Source: Carnobacterium inhibens subsp. inhibens DSM 13024 (GTDB lineage: Bacteria; Bacillota; Bacilli; Lactobacillales; Carnobacteriaceae). From it: a stretch of 64,000 nt of DNA. Below, piece by piece: positions 9,201 through 18,463 of this stretch. The notes below the pieces were generated by a model that saw only the letters and a program-made list of their open reading frames with translations, did not search any database and was not told the DNA's origin. How positions within the stretch are numbered: position 1 is the first letter of the stretch; each line of letters starts with the position of its first letter. The stretch lies in assembly GCF_000746825.1 (NCBI RefSeq), contig NZ_JQIV01000006.1:2098501-2162500 (forward strand), written 5' to 3'. The translations under genes and the position numbers were made by a program.

Positions 9201-10154
9201 TTGATAGAAAACAAGAGGAAATCAAACACAAAAAATATTTTACAAGTAGCAGACTTAACAGAACAAGAAATTCTATCACTGATCGAAGAAGCAATCGTTA
9301 TGAAAGAACAAACCAAGGCTGGGATTCCACATCCTTATTTACATGGGAAAACGTTAGGGATGATTTTTGAAAAATCTTCTACACGAACGCGTGTATCATT
9401 TGAAGTAGGAATGACTCAACTAGGCGGGCATGCATTATTTTTAAGTTCTAAAGATATCCAGTTAGGAAGAGGAGAAAGTATTGCGGACACATCTAAAGTT
9501 CTTTCACGTTATGTAGATGGAATGATGATTCGTACTTTTGGACATGAAATTATTGAAGAATTTGCTGAACATGCATCTGTGCCAATCATAAATGGGTTAA
9601 CGAATGAACATCACCCGATGCAAGTTCTTGCGGATCTGATGACGATTTATGAGAAAAAAGGAAAGTTGAAAGGGCTGAAATTAGCTTATATTGGAGATGG
9701 AAACAACAATATGCCTCACTCCTTGATGGAAGGATCCGCAATTATGGGTATGAATATGCATATTGCAAGCCCAATAGGATACGAACCTTTAGAGGAAATT
9801 TTTCAAAAGGCTAAAAAGAAGGGTGAGCATACCGGAGCGAATATTCAATTTACTGATGATCCGATCGAAGCAATCAAAGAAGCTGATATCGTGGTCACTG
9901 ATGTATGGACAAGTATGGGAATGGAGAAAGAGGCAAATAAACGCTTATCCATTTTTCAGGATTACCAAGTAAATGTAGACCTTATCCAATATGCAAAAGA
10001 AGATTTCATTTTCTTGCATTGTCTGCCAGCACATCGTGGGGAGGAAGTAACGACAGAAGTGATTGATGGAAGCCATTCAGTTGTCTTTGATGAAGCAGAA
10101 AATCGATTGCATGCTCAAAAAGCAGTATTGAAAAGATTAATGGCAGATACATAA
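9201..10154 (+). CDS. argF: Ornithine carbamoyltransferase
   Basis: A 317-residue ornithine carbamoyltransferase, which joins carbamoyl phosphate and ornithine to give citrulline. The carbamoyl-phosphate site is EKSSTRTRVSFEVG near residue 50, HHPMQVLADLMTI follows near 135, and the ornithine site FLHCLPAHRGEE with its catalytic cysteine is near 270. TTG 9201 is chosen as start because GTGAGGAG (9183-9190) sits about 9 bases upstream; the GTG at 9183 is part of that ribosome site. It is the last gene of the operon; argG and argH are not in this window. A catabolic role (arcB) is less likely because no arcA or arcC is adjacent. Confidence 0.93.
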   Translation: MIENKRKSNTKNILQVADLTEQEILSLIEEAIVMKEQTKAGIPHPYLHGKTLGMIFEKSSTRTRVSFEVGMTQLGGHALFLSSKDIQLGRGESIADTSKVLSRYVDGMMIRTFGHEIIEEFAEHASVPIINGLTNEHHPMQVLADLMTIYEKKGKLKGLKLAYIGDGNNNMPHSLMEGSAIMGMNMHIASPIGYEPLEEIFQKAKKKGEHTGANIQFTDDPIEAIKEADIVVTDVWTSMGMEKEANKRLSIFQDYQVNVDLIQYAKEDFIFLHCLPAHRGEEVTTEVIDGSHSVVFDEAENRLHAQKAVLKRLMADT

Positions 10155-10157
10155 ATT

Positions 10158-10198
10158 TTAAAAAGCTGATAGGAAACGAATTTCCTGTCAGCTTTACT
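10158..10198. terminator. Terminator between argF and the converging genes
   Basis: AAAAGCTGATAGGAAA and TTTCCTGTCAGCTTT pair around a short loop. The A-run and T-run on the two sides could serve both strands. It lies where argF and the minus-strand genes converge. Confidence 0.75.
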
Positions 10199-10221
10199 GT
10201 ATATAAAAATACATTGATTAA

Positions 10222-10290
10222 TTAAATACTTAATTGGCTAAAAGCAGCTCCAACAGACTCTTGAATAAATAAATCGGTTGTTAATTTCAT
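10222..10290 (-). CDS. Short ORF, 22 residues, unknown
   Basis: A 22-residue ORF that begins MKLTTDLFIQ and ends FSQLSI. AAAGGAG lies 8 bases before the ATG on the minus strand, which is as good as the ribosome sites of the real genes here. It lies 56 bases downstream of the 197-residue membrane protein gene on the same strand and ends before the shared terminator, so it could be co-transcribed with it. There is no signal peptide or cysteine. It could be a small regulatory or signalling peptide or a chance ORF; the ribosome site is the only positive evidence. Confidence 0.45.
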   Translation of the reverse strand: MKLTTDLFIQESVGAAFSQLSI

Positions 10291-10346
10291 TTGGCATTCT
10301 CCTTTAGTCAGCACATTAAAAGGATATTGCAAAACGGTATAGAAAC

Positions 10347-10940
10347 TTATTCGTTAGTAAGTGTTTTAACAGTATCCATAAATTTTTCTTGGCTTTGATT
10401 AAATTTATTGATTCCTTTTTGCATATTTTCTATTGTATTTTCATAGTTTGAGGTATTCTCAGTTTGTATGATCGTTTCTAAGCCTTCTAAAGCTGAAATC
10501 GTGTCAGATGCACTAGATACAGCAAGTTCTTTACTTTCATTAAATTGTTCAGTGGTCGTTTCAGAAGTGGTAGTCAAGAATTGATTCAGAATTTGTTTAA
10601 ACTCTGTGCTAGTTGTTGCCAATTCTTCTTTTGTCGTTTCCCCACTTTCATAATTACTTAATTGAGTACCAAACATGTTGATGTAATAGACATAAGATTT
10701 TTCATAGTCGTTAAAGACTTCTTGGTAAGTGCTATCTCCTTCAGTTAATCCTGCTACAGTTTCAACGGATTGTGAGGTTGCTGAGGATTCTGAAGTAGCC
10801 GGTCCAGAATCGGTTTCATCTTCAGAATCTGTAACTGTAAAATAGATGGCAAGACAGATGAAAAATAAAAAGGTGAGTCCTGCTGTTATTAAGAAAATCT
10901 TAAGTAATTTTTTGAAATCAAGATGATTATTGTTAGTCAT
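10347..10940 (-). CDS. Membrane-anchored Ser/Thr-rich protein, unknown
   Basis: A 197-residue protein that I do not recognise. A short charged N-terminus is followed by one strong hydrophobic segment (residues 13-33, KIFLITAGLTFLFFICLAIY), then an acidic low-complexity stretch rich in Ser, Thr, Glu and Asp (residues 37-65) and a mostly helical C-terminal domain from about 70. There is no lipobox and no LPXTG anchor. The likely topology is a single-pass protein with an extracytoplasmic domain. GGAGGAGT precedes the ATG. It is divergent from ssrA and its transcript likely runs into the 22-residue ORF. Confidence 0.75.
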   Translation of the reverse strand: MTNNNHLDFKKLLKIFLITAGLTFLFFICLAIYFTVTDSEDETDSGPATSESSATSQSVETVAGLTEGDSTYQEVFNDYEKSYVYYINMFGTQLSNYESGETTKEELATTSTEFKQILNQFLTTTSETTTEQFNESKELAVSSASDTISALEGLETIIQTENTSNYENTIENMQKGINKFNQSQEKFMDTVKTLTNE

Positions 10941-11170
10941 AATACTCCTCCAAATAGGTTAATAGCTAAAAATATGTAAGTCAACCAACGTTCATTTAGC
11001 CTCTTAACACTAAAGTATGAAGAATGGTTTGTCAAAGATAAGCCCTATGACAGCACACGAAGCGAACGTATTTTCTTTTTTGTTAAATTGTGTTATACTA
11101 TTCTTAGAGAGTTAACTAAGATGATTAATGAACTAAAAACGATCATCCTTCTGTAGACACATCCCACTTA

Positions 11171-11534
11171 GGGAGCGTTACGGAATCGACAGGTATAGGT
11201 CGAGCTTGGATCGCGTTTCGTAGGTTACGGCTACGCTAAAACGTTACAGTTAAATATAACTGCTAAAAACAATAATAACTCTTACGCTTTAGCTGCGTAA
11301 TAACAGCTTAGTGTAGATCCTCTCGGCATCGCCCATGTGCTCGAGCAAGGGTCCTATAATCAGTGGGATACGCTAAACCTTTCCGTCTGTAAGTTTTAGA
11401 AGAGATCATCAGACTAGCAACGTATGATGCCTGTTGTGTGGCTAGTACTGCGCGAAACCTTAATTGCACAACTATGAACGTAGACGTCTAGGTGCCGATA
11501 TATTTGGACAGGGGTTCGACTCCCCTCGCTTCCA
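11171..11534 (+). ncRNA. ssrA: Transfer-messenger RNA (tmRNA)
   Basis: The 5' GGGAGCG pairs with CGCTTCC at the 3' end to make the tRNA-like acceptor stem, and GGTTCGACTCC near the end is the T-arm. GTTACGGAATCGACAGG is the conserved 5' segment. The resume codon GCT is at 11262 and the tag reads AKNNNNSYALAA with stop TAA at 11298-11300, which matches lactobacillales tags ending in ALAA. The acceptor is followed by ATAAA, so the terminal CCA is at most partly encoded. Length is about 364 nt. The exact ends are inferred from pairing. Confidence 0.97.
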
Positions 11535-11554
11535 TAAAATGTTTTAATTTAAAA

Positions 11555-11598
11555 AACGTGCAAACATTGTTAAATCAATGTTTGCACGTTTTTTTTTG
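11555..11598 (+). terminator. ssrA terminator
   Basis: AACGTGCAAACATTG and CAATGTTTGCACGTT form a 15-bp perfect stem with a 6-nt loop, followed by eight T residues. Confidence 0.95.
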
Positions 11599-11888
11599 AT
11601 TGAATTGCTTGGAATAGCTTTATTTTTTTAATTAGGTGCTAAAAAATGGTGATCTAACAACACTATTGATGTTTTTTTATTTTGGCCAATAATATTAAAT
11701 TATATTGCAAATTCATACCTTTGCTCACATTCTGCTCACCTTTTTCAAAGGTCAGACATTTATTTTTTACATGCAACGACTTGAGTTTAGATCGATTAAA
11801 TCGTTTGTCTCAAGTCGAGAAATAGTTATTGTAGAAAAGCCAGATACAATGAACGAGTCAATAAACAACCTTATATATGTGTTATTTT
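11599..11888. other. Intergenic stretch between ssrA terminator and kup
   Basis: About 290 bases lacking a convincing gene. CGACTTGAG (11777) and CTCAAGTCG (to about 11817) form an inverted repeat around an inner GATCGATTAAATCG. It lies downstream of the kup stop and may be a kup 3' hairpin, although no U-run follows it. Confidence 0.5.
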
Positions 11889-13895
11889 CTATGAGTAAAC
11901 TCTTTTTAAACGAGTTTTTTTTCGTTTGCCTAGTAACAAGGGGACATGTTCAATTTTTACATCGGTGTACTCCAGACCAAACCATTTAACCGGTGAGACA
12001 GCTAATTTTTTTATAGATAATTTAGTTTGCATAATAAAACGATTTAAAGCCGAAAGTTCAGTATCTGTGGATAACTCTTCTCGAACAATCACAAAACAAA
12101 AGTCTCCTACATTACGATTGAATTCATTGATTGACCATTTTTGTGGTTGTTTATTTATATCGCCCGATTTCATTAAATCAATAACAACTTGTCGCATATA
12201 CGTGCTGATTTTTTGTTCCATCCTGAAACCTAGACGTAACTTAACTTTTATCACGGAGTCTGTTCCAAAATTCTCAACCACATATTCCATAGTCCTTGGT
12301 TCATCAGTAACTTCAACATTAATAAACCAGTAAACTTCTGCTCGCTTTGGTTGTTTATCAAAAATGGAATACATCACTTCACTATCGACTTTCCCAGGTC
12401 TAGATTTGCTGGTCAGATAAACAAGGTTAGTAGCATATAATGGAATGCTGTAATCTGCTTTTACGGCCTCTAGTCGACTGACATGATCAACAAGAGATAC
12501 CTCTTTTGCGACGTTATGTTCAATAACATAAGCTTTGTGCCAGATTACCATAATACTTAAGATAATAAGTGCAATAAGAACTGTTACAAATCCTCCATGA
12601 AATAGTTTGGTTGCACTGGATAAAAAGAACATTGTTTCCAATCCGCCAAAGAAGAATAAGACAATAAGCGAGATGAAATGAGATACGTTTCGATAAATCA
12701 AATAATTGTACAGTAAAATTGTCGTCATCAACATAGTGATTGTGATGGCTAATCCATAAGCTGCTTCCATATGTTCAGAGGTTCTAAAGTAGAGGACTAC
12801 ACCAATACAAGCAGCCCATAAAATAGAATTAATGACAGGAATATAAAGCTGGCCTTTCGTATTTGTTGGATAAATAATCTGTAAACGCGGCCATAGATTT
12901 AATTTAATGGCTTCAGAAACAAGCGTATATGATCCGGAAATTAACGCTTGTGAAGCGATAATGGCTGCCAATGTTGCAAAAACTACGCCAATAATCCGGA
13001 AACTTGCTGGCATCATTTCAAAGAAAGGATTTATTTCTTCAATATGTTGGAAAGACGGTTTATCTTTTACAGACAACAACCAGGCACCTTGACCAAAATA
13101 ATTCAGTAGTAAGCTTAATTTTACAAATGGCCATGAAGCATAAATGTTTTTTCGTCCTACGTGACCTAAATCAGAATAAAGAGCTTCTGCTCCGGTGGTT
13201 GCTAAAAATATACTACCAAGAATTAAAAAGCCTGATTTGTTTTCCTCACTTAATAAGAGCTTTATCCCATAATAAGGCGATAAGGATCTTAAAATATCCC
13301 AGTTTCCTAATGTATTGAGTACACCTAGAACAGCTAACATTAAAAACCAAAGAAACATAATTGGACCAAAAAGACGTCCAATCACTTCTGTACCAAATCG
13401 TTGGATCATAAATAAAAAACTAATAATGATAATTGTAATCAACAAAACTGTATTTTGACTAGAGCCAAAATGCTCTATGTAAGAGGGAATTCCTCTTAAC
13501 CCTTCAACAGCAGTTGTAACTGTGACAGCTGGTGTTAAAATCCCATCTGCCAAAAGCGTAGCTCCACCAATCATCGCAGGGACAATCAACCACTTAGCTT
13601 TTTTTCTAATGAGTGTATACAGAGAAAAGATACCGCCTTCTCCATGATTGTCCGCTCTTAAAGCTATACTGACGTATTTGATCGTTGTTAATAAGGTCAG
13701 CGTCCAAAATACGAGAGATAAAGATCCATAAATAAACTCATCTGATATATTTGCTAACCCGTCATTACCATGAATGAGTGCTTTCATTACATATAGTGGA
13801 GAGGTGCCAATATCTCCATAGACAACGCCAAGCGTAATAAATAACCCGCCAATCGTCAGTTTTTTTTTCTGTGTTGAATCAACTTTAGATTCCAT
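11889..13895 (-). CDS. kup: Potassium uptake protein, KUP/HAK family
   Basis: A 668-residue KUP potassium transporter. About twelve hydrophobic segments fill residues 15-460, starting with LFITLGVVYGDIGTSPLYVMKAL, the family signature. DNHGEGGIFSLYTLIRKK is the conserved loop and GALLADGILTPAVTV-like sequence (ATLLADGILTPAVTVTTAVEGL) follows. The C-terminal 200 residues are a cytoplasmic domain. Family members move K+ with protons, and lactococcal relatives are inhibited by c-di-AMP. GGAGGAAT precedes the ATG. The gene is preceded by a structured leader with its own terminator (13923-14059), so expression is probably set by attenuation. Confidence 0.95.
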   Translation of the reverse strand: MESKVDSTQKKKLTIGGLFITLGVVYGDIGTSPLYVMKALIHGNDGLANISDEFIYGSLSLVFWTLTLLTTIKYVSIALRADNHGEGGIFSLYTLIRKKAKWLIVPAMIGGATLLADGILTPAVTVTTAVEGLRGIPSYIEHFGSSQNTVLLITIIIISFLFMIQRFGTEVIGRLFGPIMFLWFLMLAVLGVLNTLGNWDILRSLSPYYGIKLLLSEENKSGFLILGSIFLATTGAEALYSDLGHVGRKNIYASWPFVKLSLLLNYFGQGAWLLSVKDKPSFQHIEEINPFFEMMPASFRIIGVVFATLAAIIASQALISGSYTLVSEAIKLNLWPRLQIIYPTNTKGQLYIPVINSILWAACIGVVLYFRTSEHMEAAYGLAITITMLMTTILLYNYLIYRNVSHFISLIVLFFFGGLETMFFLSSATKLFHGGFVTVLIALIILSIMVIWHKAYVIEHNVAKEVSLVDHVSRLEAVKADYSIPLYATNLVYLTSKSRPGKVDSEVMYSIFDKQPKRAEVYWFINVEVTDEPRTMEYVVENFGTDSVIKVKLRLGFRMEQKISTYMRQVVIDLMKSGDINKQPQKWSINEFNRNVGDFCFVIVREELSTDTELSALNRFIMQTKLSIKKLAVSPVKWFGLEYTDVKIEHVPLLLGKRKKTRLKRVYS

Positions 13896-13922
13896 TTAAT
13901 CTATTCCTCCAATTGTTCGTCG

Positions 13923-13976
13923 AAAAAAAACAAGACCCATGTATAAATTTATAACAAAATTTATACATAGGTCTTG
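13923..13976 (-). terminator. Leader terminator upstream of kup
   Basis: On the minus strand CAAGACCTATGTATAAATTT and its complement AAATTTATACATGGGTCTTG make a stem of about 20 bp with one G-U pair, followed by eight T residues (the A-run 13923-13930 on +). It ends about 30 bases before the kup start, so it cannot serve an upstream gene and must attenuate kup. Confidence 0.9.
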
Positions 13977-14059
13977 CAATTTGATGTTAAACCAGCGTTT
14001 TAGTAACGCATATTAGTTGATTTAACCACACAATAAATTGTGCTTGCTACTCCCCTATG
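13966..14059 (-). promoter_or_regulatory. Candidate yybP-ykoY (Mn2+) riboswitch in the kup leader
   Basis: Read on the minus strand, CATAGG (14059-14054) pairs with CCTATG (13971-13966) as P1. Inside P1 are GGGAGTAGC at the 5' side and GCAAGA at the 3' side, a CACAAT/ATTGTG hairpin, and a GTTAAA/TTTAAC stem enclosing TCAACTAATA and a GCGTT/AACGC hairpin. This four-way arrangement and the GGGGAGTA and GCAAGACC boxes match my recollection of the yybP-ykoY manganese aptamer. The 3' arm of P1 is also the 5' arm of the terminator, so ligand binding should turn kup on. The assignment is from memory and needs a covariance search. Confidence 0.6.
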
Positions 14060-14292
14060 AGCAGTTTTTTATTCGATTTAATATGACTACTTTATTATAT
14101 GAATTTCTAACACTAAGTCAATACACATCTGATTTTTTTTGGGGGGTCAAAATTTATTACGGTATTGTCTAATTTTTTATTCCCTATATTAAAAACTAGA
14201 CAATAAGTAGTAAAGAGTTTTTTTTGAATAAACCGCTTAATATTGGTATATTTATGGAAACATTATAATGTTTTTAATGAATTAGGAATGAA

Positions 14293-14826
14293 ATGGAAAT
14301 GAGGAAAGGTACGACAGTCATAAGCGATCGCTTATTTAACAAACTTCCTAAAGCAGCTTCTTTTTCGAGTATTATTGAACTAAGCGGCAACACGTTGAAA
14401 AAAGAAATACTATCTATTGAAGAAGTACAAACTATAAATGAAGATGATCTTATACGTAAAACATTTAAGGAAAAGTCATATAAATTAACCAGAATTTATT
14501 ATTTGAATGGGGAACCTTATATTTATTTTGAACATTTCCTTCCTGTTTTAGGAAGTATTGAGGCCTTGGAGCAAACAGAAAGGGTTTCATTATATAAATG
14601 GTTAGCAGAATTTGATAAAAACGTTAGTCGTTTTCAAGATAGTTTTGAAGTCGTAAAAATTGAAGAACCTATAAAAGAAAAATTAAAGATAGACCATACA
14701 CACTTATTAAAAAGGGTCAGAAAAACAATTAGTACGTTTAATGAAGTGATTGAAGTCTCGTATGCCATATATGATACAAATAAGTATCCATATAAGTATC
14801 CATATATTATTGACTACGAAGTTTAA
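14293..14826 (+). pseudogene. GntR-family regulator remnant, UTRA domain only
   Basis: A 177-codon frame that matches the effector-binding UTRA domain of GntR/HutC regulators: SDRLFNKLPKAASFSSIIELSG, then RIYYLNGEPYIYFEHFLPV and the closing VSYAIYDTNKYPY. The N-terminal winged helix of about 65 residues is missing and is not found in any frame upstream, and the ATG at 14293 falls inside what would be the HTH-UTRA linker. It cannot bind DNA as read. It is directly followed by a sugar-kinase remnant, so this is the scar of a lost sugar-acid locus. Confidence 0.75.
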
Positions 14827-15176
14827 ATAGTGTCAGTGAAACTTTTGTAAAGAAATTTGGTATCAAACTATTTACCGGAACATTGCGTGAAAATAAAGGT
14901 GAAGAACAGTTATTAAAAGGATTTATTAGAAGCGATAAGGGCTTTTCAGTTAGTACTGAATATAAATTGGAAATCCTAGACAGAATAGGAACAGGAGATG
15001 CTTTTGCTTCTGGTATCATAACAGGTTTCATCGAAAATTGGTCCGATGAACGTTCTGTGGACTTTGTTATTTCGAATGCAGTACTTGCACATACGACTTT
15101 TGGAGATACTCCAATGGTAAGCAAAAAAATAGTTGAAGAGTACATGAATGGAAATCGAAACAACCTTTTGAGGTGA
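14827..15176 (+). pseudogene. PfkB-family (KDG kinase-like) remnant, C-terminal part
   Basis: The frame is open from about 14829 without an early start and reads as the C-terminal third of a ribokinase/PfkB kinase: FGIKLFTGTLRENKG, then DRIGTGDAFASGIITGF, which has the catalytic aspartate and anion-hole GTGDAF signature, then a normal C-terminus. The 2-keto-3-deoxygluconate kinase subfamily is the best guess. The N-terminal two thirds are gone. It joins the GntR remnant with no gap, which suggests one deletion removed the interval between them. Confidence 0.75.
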
Positions 15177-15249
15177 TACTGTTAGAATTTAGGAGCTTTT
15201 TCTCGTTTGGGAATCTCCAAACACAATGTATCTCAGCCAAAAAAAGAGT

Positions 15250-15306
15250 GGAATAGCTAAAAAAACTAATCATAGACATGTGATTAGTTTTTTTAGCTAT
15301 TCCGCT
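15250..15306. terminator. Long bidirectional terminator
   Basis: GGAATAGCTAAAAAAACTAATCA and TGATTAGTTTTTTTAGCTATTCC pair as a 23-bp stem around a short loop. It lies between the converging kinase remnant and the protease gene. Confidence 0.85.
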
Positions 15307-15315
15307 TTTAACTAT

Positions 15316-16458
15316 TTATACCAATTTTGATTTAATCCATTCGCCTAACATTAATTCCATTTCAGCTTCTCCCCTTACAGGATACATGGAGGCAGTTGTT
15401 TTCAGTTCTTCGTAGTAGTCTATAGCTTTTTGATAGTTCTTACAATAGAACCCTTCGTATGCCATCATGAGGCGTTTTTTACTTGGCAAGTAAGGAGTCT
15501 TTTTAATGAACTGCTGTAAATCTTCATCATATATTTCTTGTATTAGATTTGGATTCTGTGGTTGTTCACTTAATACTAAAAATAAACGCTCGCAATTTAA
15601 CTCATGTCTATAAAATAATGGCAAGTTTTCTAAGTGAGGGAGAAAAGCATCTAATTTTTGTTTTGCAATACCTAATTTTAAATTGTCTAAATACCAATTG
15701 TATTCCAACAGGTAAACAGAAATGGCTAATAAATTAGAGAATTGAGGATTTCCTTTTAATTGAATGTTTTCTAAAGGAATATCTTTTAAGCGTGAGCCTT
15801 CTGTCATTAGTGCATTTACTTTTAATTGAATAAAGAAAGCTTTTTTATTTTCTTCCTCTTTTAGGATGGAAAGAAGATTGTATCCGTCATTTGGCATTCC
15901 GCCTATTTTCATAGGAATACCATTTGTTAAAGCTGTGAGTAAGGCTGAACCAGCGAATAACAGGCATAAAGATAAGACTGGTAGAGAAAGACCTTCAATA
16001 GTTAAAGTAAGGATCAAGGGAATAACTGAAAAGAGTAGATTGATGAAAACTCCACCCAAATTATACAAGACAAATGGAAAGTGGTCGGTAGAATAGTCTG
16101 GCGGAGACATCAAACATTGTCCACCGGTCCCTGGTAAATGGAATCGTTTGCGTTTTAATTTGCCTTTTTCTTTTATGATCGTTAACGTACCGATTCGAAA
16201 TGAGACGAAGGTATATCCTGTTAATAATCCAAAGATAAGGTGACCAGTTTCATGAAGTAAAATATGTATGAAAAAACTAATAAAGAAGAATAGTACACCA
16301 CCAATCAAGGCAAATAGGTTGATCTCAAAGTTGAGGAATGGAAAGAATACGGCAGCAAAAATACCAATCGCTATCCCGGTAAAAATAGATCCTCCTGCTA
16401 AAAGCATATTGTTATAGAATTTACTTTTTTTCTTTTTAGATGGATTGTTTAGCGCCAT
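15316..16458 (-). CDS. Membrane metalloprotease-like protein (HExxH, M50-like)
   Basis: A 380-residue integral membrane protein. Two hydrophobic segments precede HILLHETGHLIFGLLTG (near residue 70), where HETGH is a zinc-binding HExxH motif inside a membrane segment as in M50 site-2 proteases. More membrane segments follow to about residue 185, then GMPNDGYNLLSI, in which the aspartate could be the third zinc ligand. The C-terminal half is soluble and helical, with tetratricopeptide-like character. Start 16458 is set by CCTCCT (GGAGG) just upstream; a longer frame to 16569 lacks a ribosome site. The substrate is unknown. Related proteins are often hypothetical in lactobacillales. Confidence 0.75.
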   Translation of the reverse strand: MALNNPSKKKKSKFYNNMLLAGGSIFTGIAIGIFAAVFFPFLNFEINLFALIGGVLFFFISFFIHILLHETGHLIFGLLTGYTFVSFRIGTLTIIKEKGKLKRKRFHLPGTGGQCLMSPPDYSTDHFPFVLYNLGGVFINLLFSVIPLILTLTIEGLSLPVLSLCLLFAGSALLTALTNGIPMKIGGMPNDGYNLLSILKEEENKKAFFIQLKVNALMTEGSRLKDIPLENIQLKGNPQFSNLLAISVYLLEYNWYLDNLKLGIAKQKLDAFLPHLENLPLFYRHELNCERLFLVLSEQPQNPNLIQEIYDEDLQQFIKKTPYLPSKKRLMMAYEGFYCKNYQKAIDYYEELKTTASMYPVRGEAEMELMLGEWIKSKLV

Positions 16459-16623
16459 TAATTTCCTCCTAGGGTATGTTTTTTTACTTCGGTTAATAAC
16501 AATATTGAACGGATGGAACAAAAAGCTGATAAATTGTTTAGAAAAAACGATGACTGTAAAAAAATACAATCATCGTTATTAGGTTAAAAGGATTTGTAGA
16601 TCTTTTTAACATTCAATTATAAA

Positions 16624-16992
16624 TTAGTCTGCCGTAGAAAAATCCAAAGCTGTTTGAGACTGTTCAAGATAAGTATCATATAGTTTAGTTAATACACTAA
16701 TATCCCCATTAGCTATTTTTAAAAGTTGAATAAATACAGGTTTCATAATTTCAGGATTACTGTTTTCATTTAAAATGGCTAAAGCTTCTGGATTAAGCAT
16801 AACTAAATCATCTAAAATAACATGGTATTCCTTTAAGAATTTTTCGAAGCCTTCTTTATCTTCTAATAAAATCATTTTCAGTTTTTGGTTTTTTTCATGA
16901 AGATTTTCTAAGTATTCTCCAATAGTTATATTTAGCGAATCTGAAACTTCTTGTAACTCATTGAAAAAATTATCGTTAATATCAATTAACAC
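16624..16992 (-). CDS. Hypothetical protein, acidic helical
   Basis: A 122-residue acidic protein that I do not recognise. It has no signal peptide, membrane segment or cysteine and reads as mostly helical (EYLENLHEKNQKLKMILLEDKEGFEKFLKEYHVILDDL). The GTG at 16992 is preferred because GGAGGTGG lies 8 bases upstream; GTG 17013 would place the ribosome site inside the gene. It lies upstream of the protease gene on the same strand with about 165 bases between them, and divergent from ald. Confidence 0.65.
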   Translation of the reverse strand: MLIDINDNFFNELQEVSDSLNITIGEYLENLHEKNQKLKMILLEDKEGFEKFLKEYHVILDDLVMLNPEALAILNENSNPEIMKPVFIQLLKIANGDISVLTKLYDTYLEQSQTALDFSTAD

Positions 16993-17157
16993 AAGTTCCA
17001 CCTCCACAATCACGATAATTGATTATATAATATTCCTTAAGAAATGAAAATATTTTTTCAATGACAACTATAAATAAATAGGTAATGTGGACAAAATATG
17101 TCTAATAGCATATAGACAGCTAAATTAATAAGAAGAAAAAAACAAAAGTGTCAAAAT

Positions 17158-17186
17158 TTGGGTTCTGTCTGATTCAGCGTTACAAT
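17158..17186 (+). promoter_or_regulatory. Probable ald promoter
   Basis: TTGGGT, a 17-bp spacer and TACAAT lie 48 bases upstream of the ald start. Confidence 0.5.
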
Positions 17187-17233
17187 AGTAATAGAGAAGT
17201 AGAACAGGTAGTAAAAAATAGGAGGAAATCACT

Positions 17234-18352
17234 ATGAAGATCGGTATACCAAAAGAAATTAAAAATAATGAAAGTCGGGTGGCCATTTCTCCAGCCGGTG
17301 TAAAAAGTCTTGTAGAAAATGGGCACGAAGTTGTGATCGAAGAAAATGCAGGAGAGACAGCTGGTTTTCTTGATAAAGAATACCGATTAGCAGGTGCCGT
17401 TATATTGGAAGAAGCTGAGCAAATTTGGGGTAATGCTGAAATGATCATTAAAGTAAAAGAACCTATCCCAAGTGAGTATCAGTATTTTAAAGAAGGCATG
17501 ATACTTTTCACTTATTTGCACTTAGCTCCATCTCTAGAGTTAACAAAAGAATTGATGAAAGCTGGAGTGACAGCTATCGGCTATGAAACGATGGCTGGAA
17601 AAGATGGCACATTGCCACTTTTAACCCCTATGAGTCAAATTGCCGGAAGAATGGCTGCACAGGTTGGGGCAGAGTTTCTTGAAAGCGTCAATCAAGGAAA
17701 AGGAATACTGTTGAGTGGTGTACCTGGAGTTCAAAAAGGGAAAGTAACGATTATTGGTGGTGGAGTTTCAGGAACGAATGCTGCTAAAATCGCTATCGGA
17801 TTAGGAGCAGAAGTGACTATTTTAGATGTGAATCCGAAACGTCTGGAAGAATTAGATGATTTATTTGAAAACAGGATCAACACATTAATGTCAAATGAAT
17901 ACAATATTGCTAAAGCTGTTAAAGAAGCTGACTTGGCAATTGGAGCAGTATTGATTCCTGGTTCAAAAGCCCCAACATTAGTTACAGAAGAAATGGTTAA
18001 ATCAATGGAAAATGGATCGGTTATTGTAGATATTGCAGTAGACCAAGGTGGGATTTTTGAAACGGCTTCAGAAGTTACGACACATGATGACCCGGTCTAT
18101 GTCAAACACGGTATCGTCCATTATGCTGTTGCAAATATGCCAGGCGCTGTGCCTAAAACATCTACATTAGCCTTAACGAATGTAACCATTCCTTATGCCG
18201 TTGAGATTGCGAATAAAGGAGTAGTCAAAGCAGCTAAAGAAAATTCAACGATTTATACAGGTATTAATGTGATGGATGGAAAGGTAACTCAAAAAGAAGT
18301 CGCAGAATCACTAAACCTTCCTTATCAAGAAGCTTTGACATCATTTATTTAA
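17234..18352 (+). CDS. ald: Alanine dehydrogenase
   Basis: A 372-residue alanine dehydrogenase, which oxidatively deaminates L-alanine to pyruvate with NAD+ and also runs in reverse. [23 protein letters not shown] is the N-terminal signature with the substrate-binding arginine and the following region; [10 protein letters not shown] holds the conserved lysine, and [28 protein letters not shown] near residue 170 is the Rossmann NAD loop. [18 protein letters not shown] is a C-terminal family motif. Length matches the family. AGGAGGAAAT precedes the ATG. It appears to be monocistronic. Confidence 0.96.
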   Translation: MKIGIPKEIKNNESRVAISPAGVKSLVENGHEVVIEENAGETAGFLDKEYRLAGAVILEEAEQIWGNAEMIIKVKEPIPSEYQYFKEGMILFTYLHLAPSLELTKELMKAGVTAIGYETMAGKDGTLPLLTPMSQIAGRMAAQVGAEFLESVNQGKGILLSGVPGVQKGKVTIIGGGVSGTNAAKIAIGLGAEVTILDVNPKRLEELDDLFENRINTLMSNEYNIAKAVKEADLAIGAVLIPGSKAPTLVTEEMVKSMENGSVIVDIAVDQGGIFETASEVTTHDDPVYVKHGIVHYAVANMPGAVPKTSTLALTNVTIPYAVEIANKGVVKAAKENSTIYTGINVMDGKVTQKEVAESLNLPYQEALTSFI

Positions 18353-18463
18353 GTATTCGCTAATTTTTATGAAACTGAAAGCAGCTTAGATGAATAAATC
18401 AATGAATTTTTTTCAAAAATGCAGTATACTAAATGAGAAACTAACTGCAAAAGGAGCATTCGC

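Noticed and set aside
11705..11989. 94-codon frame on the + strand
   Set aside because: It has no ribosome site and lies partly antisense to the kup 3' end.
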